Origin: Seiridium cupressi
Taxonomy: Eukaryota; Ascomycota; Sordariomycetes; Amphisphaeriales; Sporocadaceae
Assembly: GCA_036674765.1 (NCBI GenBank)
Contig: JARVKI010000014.1
Location: 536,022 to 600,021, forward strand
DNA: 64,000 bases
Direction of reading: 5' to 3'
The translations under genes were made by a program, and so were the position numbers. The notes beneath the pieces were generated by a model that saw only the letters and a program-made list of their open reading frames with translations, was not told the DNA's origin and made no database searches. This document shows, piece by piece, positions 25,668 to 36,370 of the stretch. Each line of letters opens with the position of its first letter. The stretch's first letter is position 1.

Positions 25668-25894
25668 CTTGAGAGTTAGACAGTATAATGAGAGAGGACT
25701 CTACGAAGAAATTCTTCGTTCTCAGAAATCGCAGAATTGGGCCTGCCGCATCCCGAGAAGTCACCGGCTCCCTGTTTTGTGAGATTGATTGATTAAGTAT
25801 CGGCGAGAAATAGAAAGGCAGATAGTCTAGTACGTGTACATGTGTGTGGGACTGGGAAGCCCAAAATAATCGGTTGCTGGGCATCTGTTTCAGC

Positions 25895-26122
25895 ATGGAC
25901 CAGTCCGAGGTAAGTGGAATTCGCTCTTATGCATGGGCAGCATGGCGTTTCCTCAGCTGCATCGGTTATAATATCTTAATATGCTCGTTTAATGGCTACT
26001 AACGTCATTACAATTAGCTTTACAAGGCTGTCCCAGAGCTCAGAACAGTAGCCAATGCTTACGATGACCTGAAACATCATGTTACCAGAGATACTGTTGA
26101 ATCGATTCTCGCCTTCGAATAG
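25895..26122 (+). other. Possible spliced mini-gene or 3' remnant (39 aa), uncertain
   Basis: ATG at 25895 begins MDQSE, followed by a GTAAGT donor, a TACTAAC branch sequence and an ATTAG acceptor (intron 25910-26017). Exon 2 (26018-26122) then reads LYKAVPELRTVANAYDDL and on to LAFE and a stop. The splice signals are unusually complete. The frame stays open for another ~15 codons upstream of the ATG, so this may be the 3' end of a larger lost gene. I do not recognise the protein. Confidence 0.3.
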
Positions 26123-28895
26123 AATCTAGCGAGCTCTCAAACAACCAAGCCCAACCGAAGCTAGGTCTCCCATGGAGGAAAGTAAGGTTGACTGAAAAGT
26201 CCAAGCGTTAGTGGGAAATACTACCGCCATCCAGATAATAAGGACGATACAACATAATTATCGCGAAAAACGCTTCACGTTTGTCAGTGCTGCCATAAAG
26301 ATTTGCCATCTAAATTGTTTATCCACTTAACATTAGTTTTAGTTTTAGTCTGCCATACGAACGGGTTTAATAACAACGGATGAAGTTGCTGAAAGTTTTA
26401 ATATGCCAATTTTTTGTTAGATATCGTGATTAATAATGTGAGCCTAATAATCCTACTGTAATGAACATAACACAATGGAAGATATTAGCGAAGATCACAA
26501 CCGCCTATTTGCCAGAATGAATTTCAACTGTTCAATGACACTGCAACAAAATTGTGCATTAAAATAATGATTTTAGGTGAACATCCTTTCCTTGGTTTTC
26601 TCATGACTAAAGTGGCAAGGCTAATATAATGTGGCTGTCTCCGCTTGTGGACAACTCATCATAGAAATTTCAAGCTTTTTCGAAATCGATAGCTTTGATC
26701 AGAGTGTCCGACCAATCACTGGACTGTGTGGAACCTGCAGAAGACCAAAGGACCTTGCGTAGTATTCGTAATAAGTCTTCAAAAATAATTTTATATGTGC
26801 TTAGAAAACTCCTAGCTATCTATTAATGGATAGACCCTATCCAGCAAGGTTAGGGTCGAGGAAGACCAGAAGAGGAAGAGGTTTACGATGTTCAAGTTCA
26901 TCATTTCACATCTTTAATTTGAGACACATGCATACAAATATTTCTTCAAAGAGGGTCTGTATTACTTGAGTAATCCTCTTAGTCTTTTCTAGATCATATC
27001 AAATGTAACTAAAGGATTTACATCCTTTTCACTGGACTACGAAGTCTGGAATCGTGAATTGACCGAGGAACTGAACCTCTCGGAGAGAATTTCTGGCCTA
27101 CAAGAGGACACTTAAGTCTCGGGACTTTTAGCCTTAATATAGAGCGTATCATCCTAAAAGCATAGCTCTACGGTGAGTTGGCGTCATTTGAAAGATCTCC
27201 AGTGGAAGATCCATTCTACTTTCATGCCGCACAAGTACCCTACTACCACGCTCCTTATAGGTACACCCCATATGCCTCTACCGCCAAGCCGGTGGACAGA
27301 GACACGGGGAATCATCACCGGCAGATGTGTACGCTGGACGCGATAAAACGCTTGAATCAGATGAACGCACAAACGGTTGTGGTGATTATTGGCAAGACGC
27401 TTGCGCAGCGCAGCTCATTTCCGCTTTGCTCAGAATAGCAGAAGACCGGCCCGGTTTACAAAAGCCAATGCACTCGTATGGGTTCAATTCCATTTTGTTA
27501 CAAGGGCTACAAAGCTATATAAGCTTTTCGTTATCATCTTGAAGAGGCTAAATCTGCGCGTGTTGACTGTTATGCATGAGATGCAACCCAAAATATTAAC
27601 GAATCTATAACTTGACTAAGAATATTTGGTCTCAAGTTGATTCTGATATTATGAGATTGTTCTTAGAGGTAACATTATAATTCATGTATTATACTCATGC
27701 GAGTAATTTACAACGCTTTCTTCTTATTGGACGGCGGCGCTTTAGATACTGCATGTCCTCGGTAATTTATTCGATGTCAAGCTAAGGGTATGATTCCCTC
27801 GTGTTTATGACGACACGAAACATAAGATCTGTTAATAAGCCCCGAAATATTCAAAGTAACCCTTAGTACATGAGTTAAAATATTCCGTTATCATTGCATC
27901 GGCCGACATGCGATATATCTTTGTTGTATAACACAGCTTCCCCTGGAGAATAGCACCACACTTCCAGCCGGATTCCTAGTGAGTGTTAGATCATGATATA
28001 TTCTACCGGTCTTCTTTTAAAAGGTCATGTTAATAGAAGGGTCTGTAATCAACAATTTGGAAACAACTTGGCCGTGGAGAAGAAGTATTGCCAGCGTAAG
28101 TCATTGCATTTGAGCAATGGTCCATAAGAATGGCAAGCCAGTTGAGATCATCGAACTTGTTAACACAGCAGGATTCCGACGGCCCAAAGCTATCTGGCAC
28201 AAGAAGGCAAGTATGATGGCACAGTGTTTCGCTACTATATGAGCAAGCCGCTTTGGTCGAGGTACATAGAAAATGTTCGAGGGCCTATCATTTCTTCTTG
28301 GCACGTCAAGGGCTATGCGATCATTGTGAAAAGATATCATGAAATTTTCAATGTCATATACACGATATACGCAGTACGCAGACAGAGTATGCGGGTACCA
28401 GTGCCACTGAGAGTACCCATATGCGGCCTAAGAGGGAAGGTAGCGAGCGGAGTGAGTGGGGGGTAGAATGGCTCAGTATCACAACAGTGAGACATACATG
28501 GTGTCTGCAGGGGCGGCGTGTACATTGCTACGTAGCACAAGTATCACAAATAAATAACCACTTTACTCTGCATATCGGCAGACTCGGCCTCGCTTATCGA
28601 ATTTGAAATCCTGTGGATTCCCACGTGAACACACCACTGTTTCGGGCCAACGATGCAGCTGCATTCAACGGTCTCCGAATGCTACCACGTTCTTCTCGGC
28701 CCAAGATTCTCGATTTGCTCGGCGAATCCACGTGCATGTTTCTGCTAAGGTAGCGGTCGGAGCTCCCTCTGTCTTGTATCAGGTGTCCGAGCAATCACGC
28801 AATGGACCCATAAGCACTGCATATGGATATGATCAACATTTCGTTTATGGACTTGACCATCTCCAAATTCCTCAAGAGTGTTCATATGCGAAATA
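26123..28895. other. AT-rich gene-poor region with degraded sequence
   Basis: 2.8 kb, AT-richer than flanks. Open frames such as 27178-27438 (no ATG at its 5' end), 28224-28466 and 28603-28899 on plus have partly protein-like composition but no family match, signal peptide or complete splice structure that I can defend. They may be gene debris like the neighbouring pseudogenes. No terminal inverted repeats or transposase motifs found. Confidence 0.5.
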
Positions 28896-29258
28896 CTAAG
28901 CTCGTCCCACGCCCCTTGCTTGAACCAGCATAAATGGCAGCCATTGTGCTGTAGCGATTACGTCAGTCAAATGTGTAGTCGTCGCCGTGGCATCTCGCCC
29001 TTTTATAATGGCATTTCCGACTAAACGGACCGCCTTGGTGCTTGACCATATATCGACTTGACCGAAAGACCAAGCCTCATCGTTGCTGCTATCGGGAGCA
29101 ACTGCACGAGTATCGCCGGCGGCAGCACCGACATTCGGAGCTGAATCTAGTTAGCATCATTGGGTAATTAGGAAATATAGTATCTTACTTCCGATAGCAA
29201 GCCCACAGGCTCCTGTGGCTAGCAAAGGCACGACGTACAAAGTATTCGAGAGTTGCAT
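28896..29258 (-). CDS. Candidate small secreted protein (104 aa), hypothetical
   Basis: Two exons in transcript order, 29258-29189 and 29140-28896, separated by a 48-bp intron with GTAAGA donor, GCTAAC branch and TTCAG acceptor. The alternative acceptor 6 bases earlier keeps the same frame. Exon 1 encodes a convincing signal peptide (MQLSNTLYVVPLLATGACGLA). The mature part is about 83 residues with no Cys beyond the signal, rich in Ala, Thr and Asp (VGAAAGDTRAVAPDSSNDEA, then WSFGQVDIWSSTKAVRLVG) and ends GVGRA. No Lys-Arg repeat is present, so it is not a second Kex2 precursor. Lack of family match and location among decayed genes keep confidence moderate. Confidence 0.45.
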
Positions 29259-32200
29259 TTTGAGTATCGCTGGAAGTGGATGGGAATAAAGCTTGCAATC
29301 TTGTAGAGTATGAGTGACCGATGTCAGAACAAGAGGGCTAGGAAAATGTCGACTACGCGGCTTCGACTATTTATGTCTGGAAATCTGGCTAGACGTGGAT
29401 GAGTTGTGAGAAGCATAGTCCCATATCATCGTTATACCACCCCTGCCAATGATGTTTCCTTCGTCCTGTGCAAAAATCCCTGGATAGCCTATCGCTAGCT
29501 TTGATAATAGTATCAGAAAGCAATTATTGGTCTTTCGACGCCTGGGAACTCATACGGCTCGTGGAGACAATAATTGGTCCATAAGCTTGAATGCATGGGA
29601 CTTTACTAGACTGGGTCTTGCATCCATGTTGCATAGGATATATTTAGATACCTTAGAAGCCTCTTACATATCTTGGGTCTTGTAAGCACTATGACCACTC
29701 GATCGCTTGCCATGCATTAAAGAGCTGCGGGTATCGTGTGGAGGAATGACATTTAATGATCTCGCATCCTCGTGACAGCTGAACCACTGGAAAAACTACG
29801 ATCTACCGTCACAGAAAACAAACAGGCGACCAAACAGCTTATAGGTGTTTGTATTATCTGTATTGCCGGTGTGTATTTGGTGCTTGACCTATCCATGTTT
29901 GGAAGATCCTATGTCCACTTTCCATTCTGTGTTCTGGAGCAGCTGTGCAGACCGCCATGTCCAACTATTCGAAATTGAATACATCTTCTAGCATGCAGAA
30001 ATCAACCTTGAGAGGATAGAAACCATCATAACGAAGGTGAACGCAAGACGGTTCCGTCGAGCTCTGATGATGACGACATCAGCAAAAACGAAAGAGTTCC
30101 TAGGACTTCACTGTGCAGCAACGAGGCCGTCCCGACGCCGACGAATAGGCTAGTGTTTGAATTCAACTCATTTACATAGTCTCATATTGGCTGCAGATAT
30201 TCTCTTCATCGCACATGCTACTGGGTGGTTGCTTGGAGGACGGCTGTCTGACCCACACCCTGCAAAGAGTATGTCTTCGACGAAACTTAATCAGATCACA
30301 GTTGTATTAATCATGTTATGTGAAGCTGTTCTTCGAAACGCCATAAGGTTTGAAGAACGTTACTTCGATGATCGGCCTATCTTGAAGAACAGTGATGGAG
30401 CCTTGGACACCAACAAGAAGGGTGCCGACTTTTAATGGCCCACCGCGGCCATAATATGCGAAAGCCTGGAGATATCTGATGGAACGTAAGTTAGCTGCCA
30501 CGATGAGGTGGCAGCTAAATCCATGTTGTTTCACATGATTTACGTTCTTAGACGAGATTTCCGAGTAACCGAGGAGCTGGGTTAATTTTCTGGATAGAAA
30601 AGCCTGGTCAAACTCTTCGACGAGAGGGGCTATTACATGGAGGTTTCTGTATTCTGTGCTCTCCACTGCATTCAAAGGTTTCACCATTACGTTTACCGCG
30701 ATCACTTTCACACCGATCTATCGGAGAAGGACGACTTCGCGCTCAAGCAGCACACAGGTGACGGGAGCCCAAAAGAATATCAATGGAGCTCGCCATACTG
30801 ATGACTGGTAGACCACTGCTTGGATTGGCTAAGGCAATATGTCCAGTGCAATGCTGATGCGACACTTATACCGATCCGCTGGGTTGAAAGGTATCTGTTG
30901 CCCGAGGGAATAATACAAATATCATGTCTAACTTGTATCAAAGTACCGCTCGACTAGTTACTAGAGATTGGAGAAAGCACAGTTGTGTAGCCTATGAACT
31001 GATTGTCGACTTTATGGCGGCTCGGTCCTTTGATCCCTTCGAGCCTGGTTTGCTTGAACATCCAACATTTGGTACGTCTTTGTTTGCAAAGCTGGAACGA
31101 AAACGAATTGAGAGCCCAGGATGGTCATTTTCTCTCGGTCCAGGAGATCCGTATGATAACTATAGTCCTGGAACCGGATTCGTTGTGCTTCCAGAAGGGC
31201 ATAGGGCGTTGTTTGGTGGTGATCAAGCACCAAATGAATGAGCTCAGATAGCCAACAGTAATGAGCGTGTTCCTACAATGTACAGATGTGCTGGAGCATT
31301 TCGAGCCGGTATCAGTAAAATAAACCACGACTATGATATCCGCATATGTACATGGTGCTATCTTCTAGTCCGGGCCAAGTTATGCCTGTGGGGCATGCGG
31401 TCATCTCTGCTTCCGAAAATTATAGTATTGTCTCGCTAATGGATTCAGCGCCTGCATGCGCCATCTCATAGGTGCGTTGCCGGGGTGCGTTAGGGCATTT
31501 CTCCACGTTGCAGGGGACCATTCGTTCGGCAATGCGCTCCACCTCAGCCACTGACGACGGATCACATGTAGTCAAATGAACGTCGCAGAAATGAACGATT
31601 GATTCCTTGACAGTTATATTCGAAGTCGACTGTTCGTCATCGAGCTGGGCATTGCATGGGTCGTGTTGATCGGGCGAAGCCTGGGTAAAATGCCACAGTG
31701 ACATTCCTGCGCGTCTCGCGATTGAAACCAAACCCCCCACTCGATACTTGCTCCAATAGCCGCTGCTCACCTTGACTCAAGATTGTGGCTTGTTACACAG
31801 AGAAGTCATTCACCAATCAGAGTCTATAAATAAGTCTATAGGCATTTGTGAGGTATGTCTCGGTGGTCCGACTAATAATGTTATGTTTACTGTGGTTCTA
31901 AGGTAGTGTATATGGAGACCCTACATCTGTTCACAATCGCGACTTCTGTTCCGAAATCAAATGACCCAATCACAGGCACCAGGGAGCGTTAAGCTGATCA
32001 ATCAACAAACCGCGGCACTTTTCCTATGCATGCATACATGCATGCAGTGAGAGCGCGTGTAAGAGTATCGCGCTTATGGTCGCACGCAGCAGTATACGCG
32101 GCGGTTATCGTGTCGCACTACCTGCAACCTGCGGCTCCTGCAGTAGCCACCCATCAACCGGATCAATACCGAGGTCGGATCATTTTGACCTATGAAATCG

Positions 32201-32410
32201 CCCGCCAGTATCGGGTACTCGTGTGACCATGTCTATGTGGTTATCGTAAAGCATTTACTAGTCCAGTCATAAGGTAAGACGTAGTAAGAGCTTCTGCGTA
32301 TGAAGATCGCCACCGAGAACTCTCGAGATTGCCTGTTCACCACCTCTCGAGTCTTGTCACACTTCGATTTACCTTCAAGCACAATGCCGGGGTCTTTTTG
32401 AGCCGGATCT
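29259..32410. other. Gene-poor region with orphan open frames
   Basis: 3.1 kb. The best orphan frames are 30157-30435 plus, 30924-31241 plus (105 aa, starts at a true ATG, balanced composition including LFAKLERKRIESPGWSFSLG) and 31420-31710 minus (ATG-initiated, five Cys, including HFCDVHLTTCD and MVPCNVEKCP). None shows a signal peptide, domain or clear intron structure, so I do not call them as genes. A perfect 11-bp inverted repeat lies at 30491-30518. Repeats of GCATGCAT are at about 32027-32046. Confidence 0.5.
30491..30518. repeat. Perfect 11-bp inverted repeat with 6-nt loop
   Basis: TTAGCTGCCAC at 30491-30501 and its exact complement GTGGCAGCTAA at 30508-30518 flank GATGAG. It could form a stable hairpin in RNA or be a palindromic protein-binding site. 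No gene is firmly assigned on either side. Confidence 0.8.
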
Positions 32411-33115
32411 ATGAGTGATAAGCCTAGTTTCGCAAACATGAAGTCTGACGTCGAGGCGTCATCTCTACCAGCAAAAATGGGTGCACAAGACTCACGAGCT
32501 CCAAAGCCCTCGCGCTATCTCTTCATAGTATTTCATGTTTTTCTATATTGCCTAGCATCTTTGGCTGTGGCTTCTCAAGCCTTCTCACCGCGCAGTGGAG
32601 CATGCTCAACGCCACGGGGCATCGAGCTGTCACGGTCGCCGCACTAGACATCACCATGCAGACCAGATGTCTATCGACCCAGAACCCTGGCGGCAGGTAT
32701 CAATTCCTGTGACTGCGGAAATACTACACGCGAGGCACTCTCTCGAAGATGTGTCTACGATGCCTTGTCGGCGAGTTGGCTGCCGCCGTACTGTAGAGAC
32801 GAGCAGCTGACGGTCGAGTTTGAGCACGCTGGACCCGGCCCTGATGGTGCTTGAGACTACCTCGCCGACGGGGACGGCCAGGTGCTAATCAGCAGGACCG
32901 CCATAGCTGCTTTGGGGGAGCTTGGTGGTACATTCAGGGTATCATGAGAATGGCACATTGCTCAATGTGTCTTTTGCTGGCAGAAGCACATCCGCATGAG
33001 GGAGACCGGTGTTGTGGTGTAGGCTCATTTCGATAGCCTTCGCCATGCCAAGCGCTGCGCTTACCTGATCATGAAACCAAAGCCTGAGCACCTTTGCTGA
33101 TCGAGGTGGACGTAA
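32411..33115 (+). pseudogene. Broken gene for a single-pass fungal membrane protein with paired His/Cys motifs
   Basis: The N-terminal part starts at ATG 32411 (MSDKPSFANMK) and contains a cytosolic leader and one membrane segment, RYLFIVFHVFLYCLASLAVA. It runs into a stop at about 32645. Farther on, one long frame from about 32727 reads REALSRRCVYDALSASWLPP, CRDEQLTVEFEH, DYLADGDGQ, EWHIAQCVFCWQKHIRMRETG, AHFDSLRHAKRC and ends at about 33100. It is broken by three in-frame stops, after PDGA, before EWHI, and after TGVVV. Fungal membrane proteins of this type normally carry WEYHxxHC and HxxHC motifs. Here the second His of each is replaced (HIAQC, HAKRC), so even a readthrough product would lack the paired site. 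The family is only loosely like UstYa/DUF3328, and this assignment is from memory of the motif pattern. Decayed state is clear. Confidence 0.65.
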
Positions 33116-33331
33116 GGATGAATTCAGCCGGTCTAAAATCTTGAATCGTTGTATTGGATAGATATATGAGTGAAATAACTTTTTACATGAGAAACTTTTG
33201 GAAATCTACCATTTTGCGGCGTCTTTAACGAATGACCTCTTTCAACTCAGCCAAGGAAACCATGTAAGCGGATGTGTTTTCCATACAACCGAAGGAAAAA
33301 GTACCGTGAATATCCCCCGCCATCTATCCGA

Positions 33332-36300
33332 TCAGCTGTCCCAAATCGCACCATAGGCCGGAATGCCACGCGTCTCGAGGCCGTACACGACCTTCTTGGT
33401 GATCTTCTCATTGGCGATGATGATGACCGCCTCGGCATTGAACCCCTTAGCGAGGTTGTACCCCATCTTGACGAGATCCGGTCGACCCAAGACTCTGGTG
33501 TCATGAATCACGGCATTTGGGATCTTCTGCTGGACCGACTCCACGAAGGGACGCCCAAACGTCTTCTCTGGGTTGGGTGTAGACCAGAGTAGTTGAGTCG
33601 GACAGTGGTGGTTCTGAATGTGGCCCAGCATGGGGCCGATGCCCGATCCAGTAGCAATGACGACGACGCGATTGAAGAGCGTCGCGATGCGCATGACACC
33701 GCACGTCGGCACGCTGCGGACCCAGAGGTGGGTGGGCGGGTTCTGAATGCAGTCTTTGGTCCAATCGCCTGCATTTGATACTACCAGCGAGTAGCCCTTG
33801 GGACGTCCGTTGACGGCTTCGGGTGCGGGGATTGTGGCAAAGGAGTGCCATTCGAGCAGAGGTCTTCTAGAGATGCGAGTGAAGCTGCCGTTGACTGGGA
33901 CTGTGTAGTCAAAATGCAGGCGGACGGCGTGAGGTGACAAGACCTCAGAGTCGACACGAACCTTGCGGAGAAAGAGCCAGGATGATATAATGCAGAAAGA
34001 GGCAACGACGAGCAGCCAGAACGTTGGGGCGCGTACGGAGGCATCGCCAAGGGTCTCGCCGGCCTGTTTTGTGTCGTTGATGGTGAGAACAACTTGGGCC
34101 CAGAAGAGCCCGAGCATGGACCAGCCGATGAAGCGATGGACCTTCTCAAACAAATCGTGGTTTCGTTTTCTCATCGGTGGCCATGCGAACCCGAACATTG
34201 TTAGGAAAAACGCAGTGAGAATCCAGGAGACGATGGCCACACCTAGTGACTGAGGAGGCGCCGCACTACAAGTGTGAGGAGCCAATTGACAAACGATGTT
34301 GGAAATATTGGACGCAAGAAGCCACATGGAGGCACAGACGGCCGCGCTAGAGTGCACACCGCCGAGGTGATAGATCTTAGCAAACTTCTTGCGGACGACA
34401 AGCGGCCAAGATCGGGGTACAGAACAACAGATGGTATACAAGGCATTGATGACAAAGTCTTGTCGAATCAGCACAGCGAGGCACAGGTTGATGGCCGTCA
34501 ATGTGCCGAGCCACTGTCTGTTGGTCCCCGTAACGAAGATGGCAATGAGTGCGCCCACGTTGCCAAGACCGACCAGGGAGAAGAGGAAGCGGTAGACAAT
34601 GAACACCCGCTTGACGAGGCCCCGGAAAGGCTTTCTCATGACCTTGTCGGGGACGTCGCCTGTGAGATCGATCTTCTCGTGGTCTTTATTGACGCTGCCG
34701 GAAGAGTCCGACCCAGAGCTTGAGATGTTGCTGTCAGAGGCGCTTGACTTCAAAGGCTTCTCGGGATTCTCGCGCTTCTCGCACTCAGTTGACGCTGGTT
34801 CGACCAAGGCCTTCAGAGCTCTCTTGTCGAGCTTTCCGTTACTAGTCTCGGGCAGCGTATCAAGTAGATGGAACCGGGTAGGCATAGCATAATACGGCTG
34901 GCGTAGGGATAAATGCTGCCTCACGAAATCGATATTGACAGTCGCGGGCTCCAGGAACCCATGGATTTCTCCGTTGACCAGCAACGCTGTAGCTCTTGTC
35001 ACGCCGAGACAGCTATTGATGGATGCTGATACACCATCGAGCTCAACTCGGAAGCCTTTGACTTTGACTTGGTCGTCGCTTCGACCGAGGATGTCCAGGA
35101 CACCGTCTTCTGTCCATCGGCCAATGTCTCCAGTGTTGTACATCATGCCTCCATCATTCCTGAAGTTGTCCAACACGTATTTGACGGCGGTGACCTCGGG
35201 AAGGCCAACATAACCCCTGGAGATACCAAGGCCACCGCCCCACATGATACCGGGTTCGCCCAAAGGCACTGGTTTCATGCTCTCGTCAAGAACATAGACT
35301 GTATTGTTTGGAGTCGGCGCTCCAATGGTCAAGGGGCCACCGGGGACGTGCTTGTGCATGGTGTTGACAATGGTCGTCTCTGTGGGACCACAGCAGTTGT
35401 AGTATGTGCCGTGCGTGGCCCACAAGTCGGCGATTCTCTGCCCGCTGGGCTCTCCGGCAGTGGCGACGACCTTGATGTTTGGATACATTACGGGGTTGTA
35501 CTTTGCCAAGATGCTCGGTGTGCAAATGAGAACGTCTATCTCACGGAGAGCTTGATCCCAGTTGGACCCTCTCAACACCAGAGTACCGCCATTGCAGAGG
35601 GCAGCAAGGACCTCCCAAGCTCCCATATCGAAGCTGATGTTGAGGACCGACCCCACCTGGATCCCAGGCCTAATATCCAAATCTCCAGGTGATAGGCAGA
35701 CGAGATTGGTCACATTGCAATGGGTGACATCGACTCCCTTGGGTGTTCCAGTTGTGCCTGATGTGTAGATGACATAACATCCCATCTCCGTCGTGGCAAG
35801 GTCAACGAAAGTATCCTCGAAAGGATAACTCTTCTCCATTGTTTCGAGCTCCTTGTCATCTTCATCAATGACCACAGCCCTGCAGGCCCCGTCAAGGCTG
35901 TACAGCCGATGCTCTGTGGAAGCAAGACAGAGCGCGATGGTTCCCCCGCTCTGCTCCAAGACGACGCGCAGCGTAGAGTCCGGCACCACGCCGCCGTCGA
36001 GAGGGACGTACTGTGCGCCGCAGGAGAGTGTTGCTATGATGCCGATGAGCATCTCTATGCTTCTCTTGGCGACCAATGGAATCCGGTCCCCGGGCTTGAC
36101 GCCCAATGTTCGGAGACGGACGGCTAGCCGCCGAGCGCGCGATGCCAGCTCGCCATATGTGATGGTTCGTAGGGGCAAACGCGAGAAGTCTCGTGCAGCA
36201 AGAGCTTCAGGTTGAAACTGGGCATAGTGAAAGAAGGCAGCAGTGATAGTACCGAAGGGGCTAGTCTGCTGCGGCCCGAAGCTGAAGCGCAAGGGATCCG

Positions 36301-36370
36301 AGAGGCTGATAGAGCGCTCTCCATCTGGGATCCTCTTTGCCGCGGGGATTTCGGCCAGTCTAGACGCCAT
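33332..36370 (-). CDS. tmpL: TmpL-like protein: AMP-binding (adenylation) domain, transmembrane region, FAD/NAD(P) reductase domain
   Basis: Intronless, 1012 aa from the Met at 36370; upstream in-frame codons to 36568 are probably leader. N-terminal adenylate-forming domain (about 45-560): YVIYTSGTTGTPKGV at 199-213, CCGPTETT, YNTGDIGRW...GRSDDQVKVKGFRVEL, and NGKLDKRALK with the catalytic Lys. No phosphopantetheine site follows. Next is a Ser/Asp-rich linker and then about six hydrophobic segments (~640-800), with His in YHLGGVH and FEKVHRFIGW. Last is a ferric-reductase-like FAD/NAD(P) domain with LLEWHSFATI, VVIATGSGIGPML and a C-terminal AIWDS. This order matches TmpL of Alternaria and Aspergillus, a membrane protein reported at Woronin bodies and needed for redox homeostasis and virulence. 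Substrate of the A domain is unknown. It could instead be a paralogue with a biosynthetic role. Confidence 0.85.
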   Translation of the reverse strand: MASRLAEIPAAKRIPDGERSISLSDPLRFSFGPQQTSPFGTITAAFFHYAQFQPEALAARDFSRLPLRTITYGELASRARRLAVRLRTLGVKPGDRIPLVAKRSIEMLIGIIATLSCGAQYVPLDGGVVPDSTLRVVLEQSGGTIALCLASTEHRLYSLDGACRAVVIDEDDKELETMEKSYPFEDTFVDLATTEMGCYVIYTSGTTGTPKGVDVTHCNVTNLVCLSPGDLDIRPGIQVGSVLNISFDMGAWEVLAALCNGGTLVLRGSNWDQALREIDVLICTPSILAKYNPVMYPNIKVVATAGEPSGQRIADLWATHGTYYNCCGPTETTIVNTMHKHVPGGPLTIGAPTPNNTVYVLDESMKPVPLGEPGIMWGGGLGISRGYVGLPEVTAVKYVLDNFRNDGGMMYNTGDIGRWTEDGVLDILGRSDDQVKVKGFRVELDGVSASINSCLGVTRATALLVNGEIHGFLEPATVNIDFVRQHLSLRQPYYAMPTRFHLLDTLPETSNGKLDKRALKALVEPASTECEKRENPEKPLKSSASDSNISSSGSDSSGSVNKDHEKIDLTGDVPDKVMRKPFRGLVKRVFIVYRFLFSLVGLGNVGALIAIFVTGTNRQWLGTLTAINLCLAVLIRQDFVINALYTICCSVPRSWPLVVRKKFAKIYHLGGVHSSAAVCASMWLLASNISNIVCQLAPHTCSAAPPQSLGVAIVSWILTAFFLTMFGFAWPPMRKRNHDLFEKVHRFIGWSMLGLFWAQVVLTINDTKQAGETLGDASVRAPTFWLLVVASFCIISSWLFLRKVRVDSEVLSPHAVRLHFDYTVPVNGSFTRISRRPLLEWHSFATIPAPEAVNGRPKGYSLVVSNAGDWTKDCIQNPPTHLWVRSVPTCGVMRIATLFNRVVVIATGSGIGPMLGHIQNHHCPTQLLWSTPNPEKTFGRPFVESVQQKIPNAVIHDTRVLGRPDLVKMGYNLAKGFNAEAVIIIANEKITKKVVYGLETRGIPAYGAIWDS

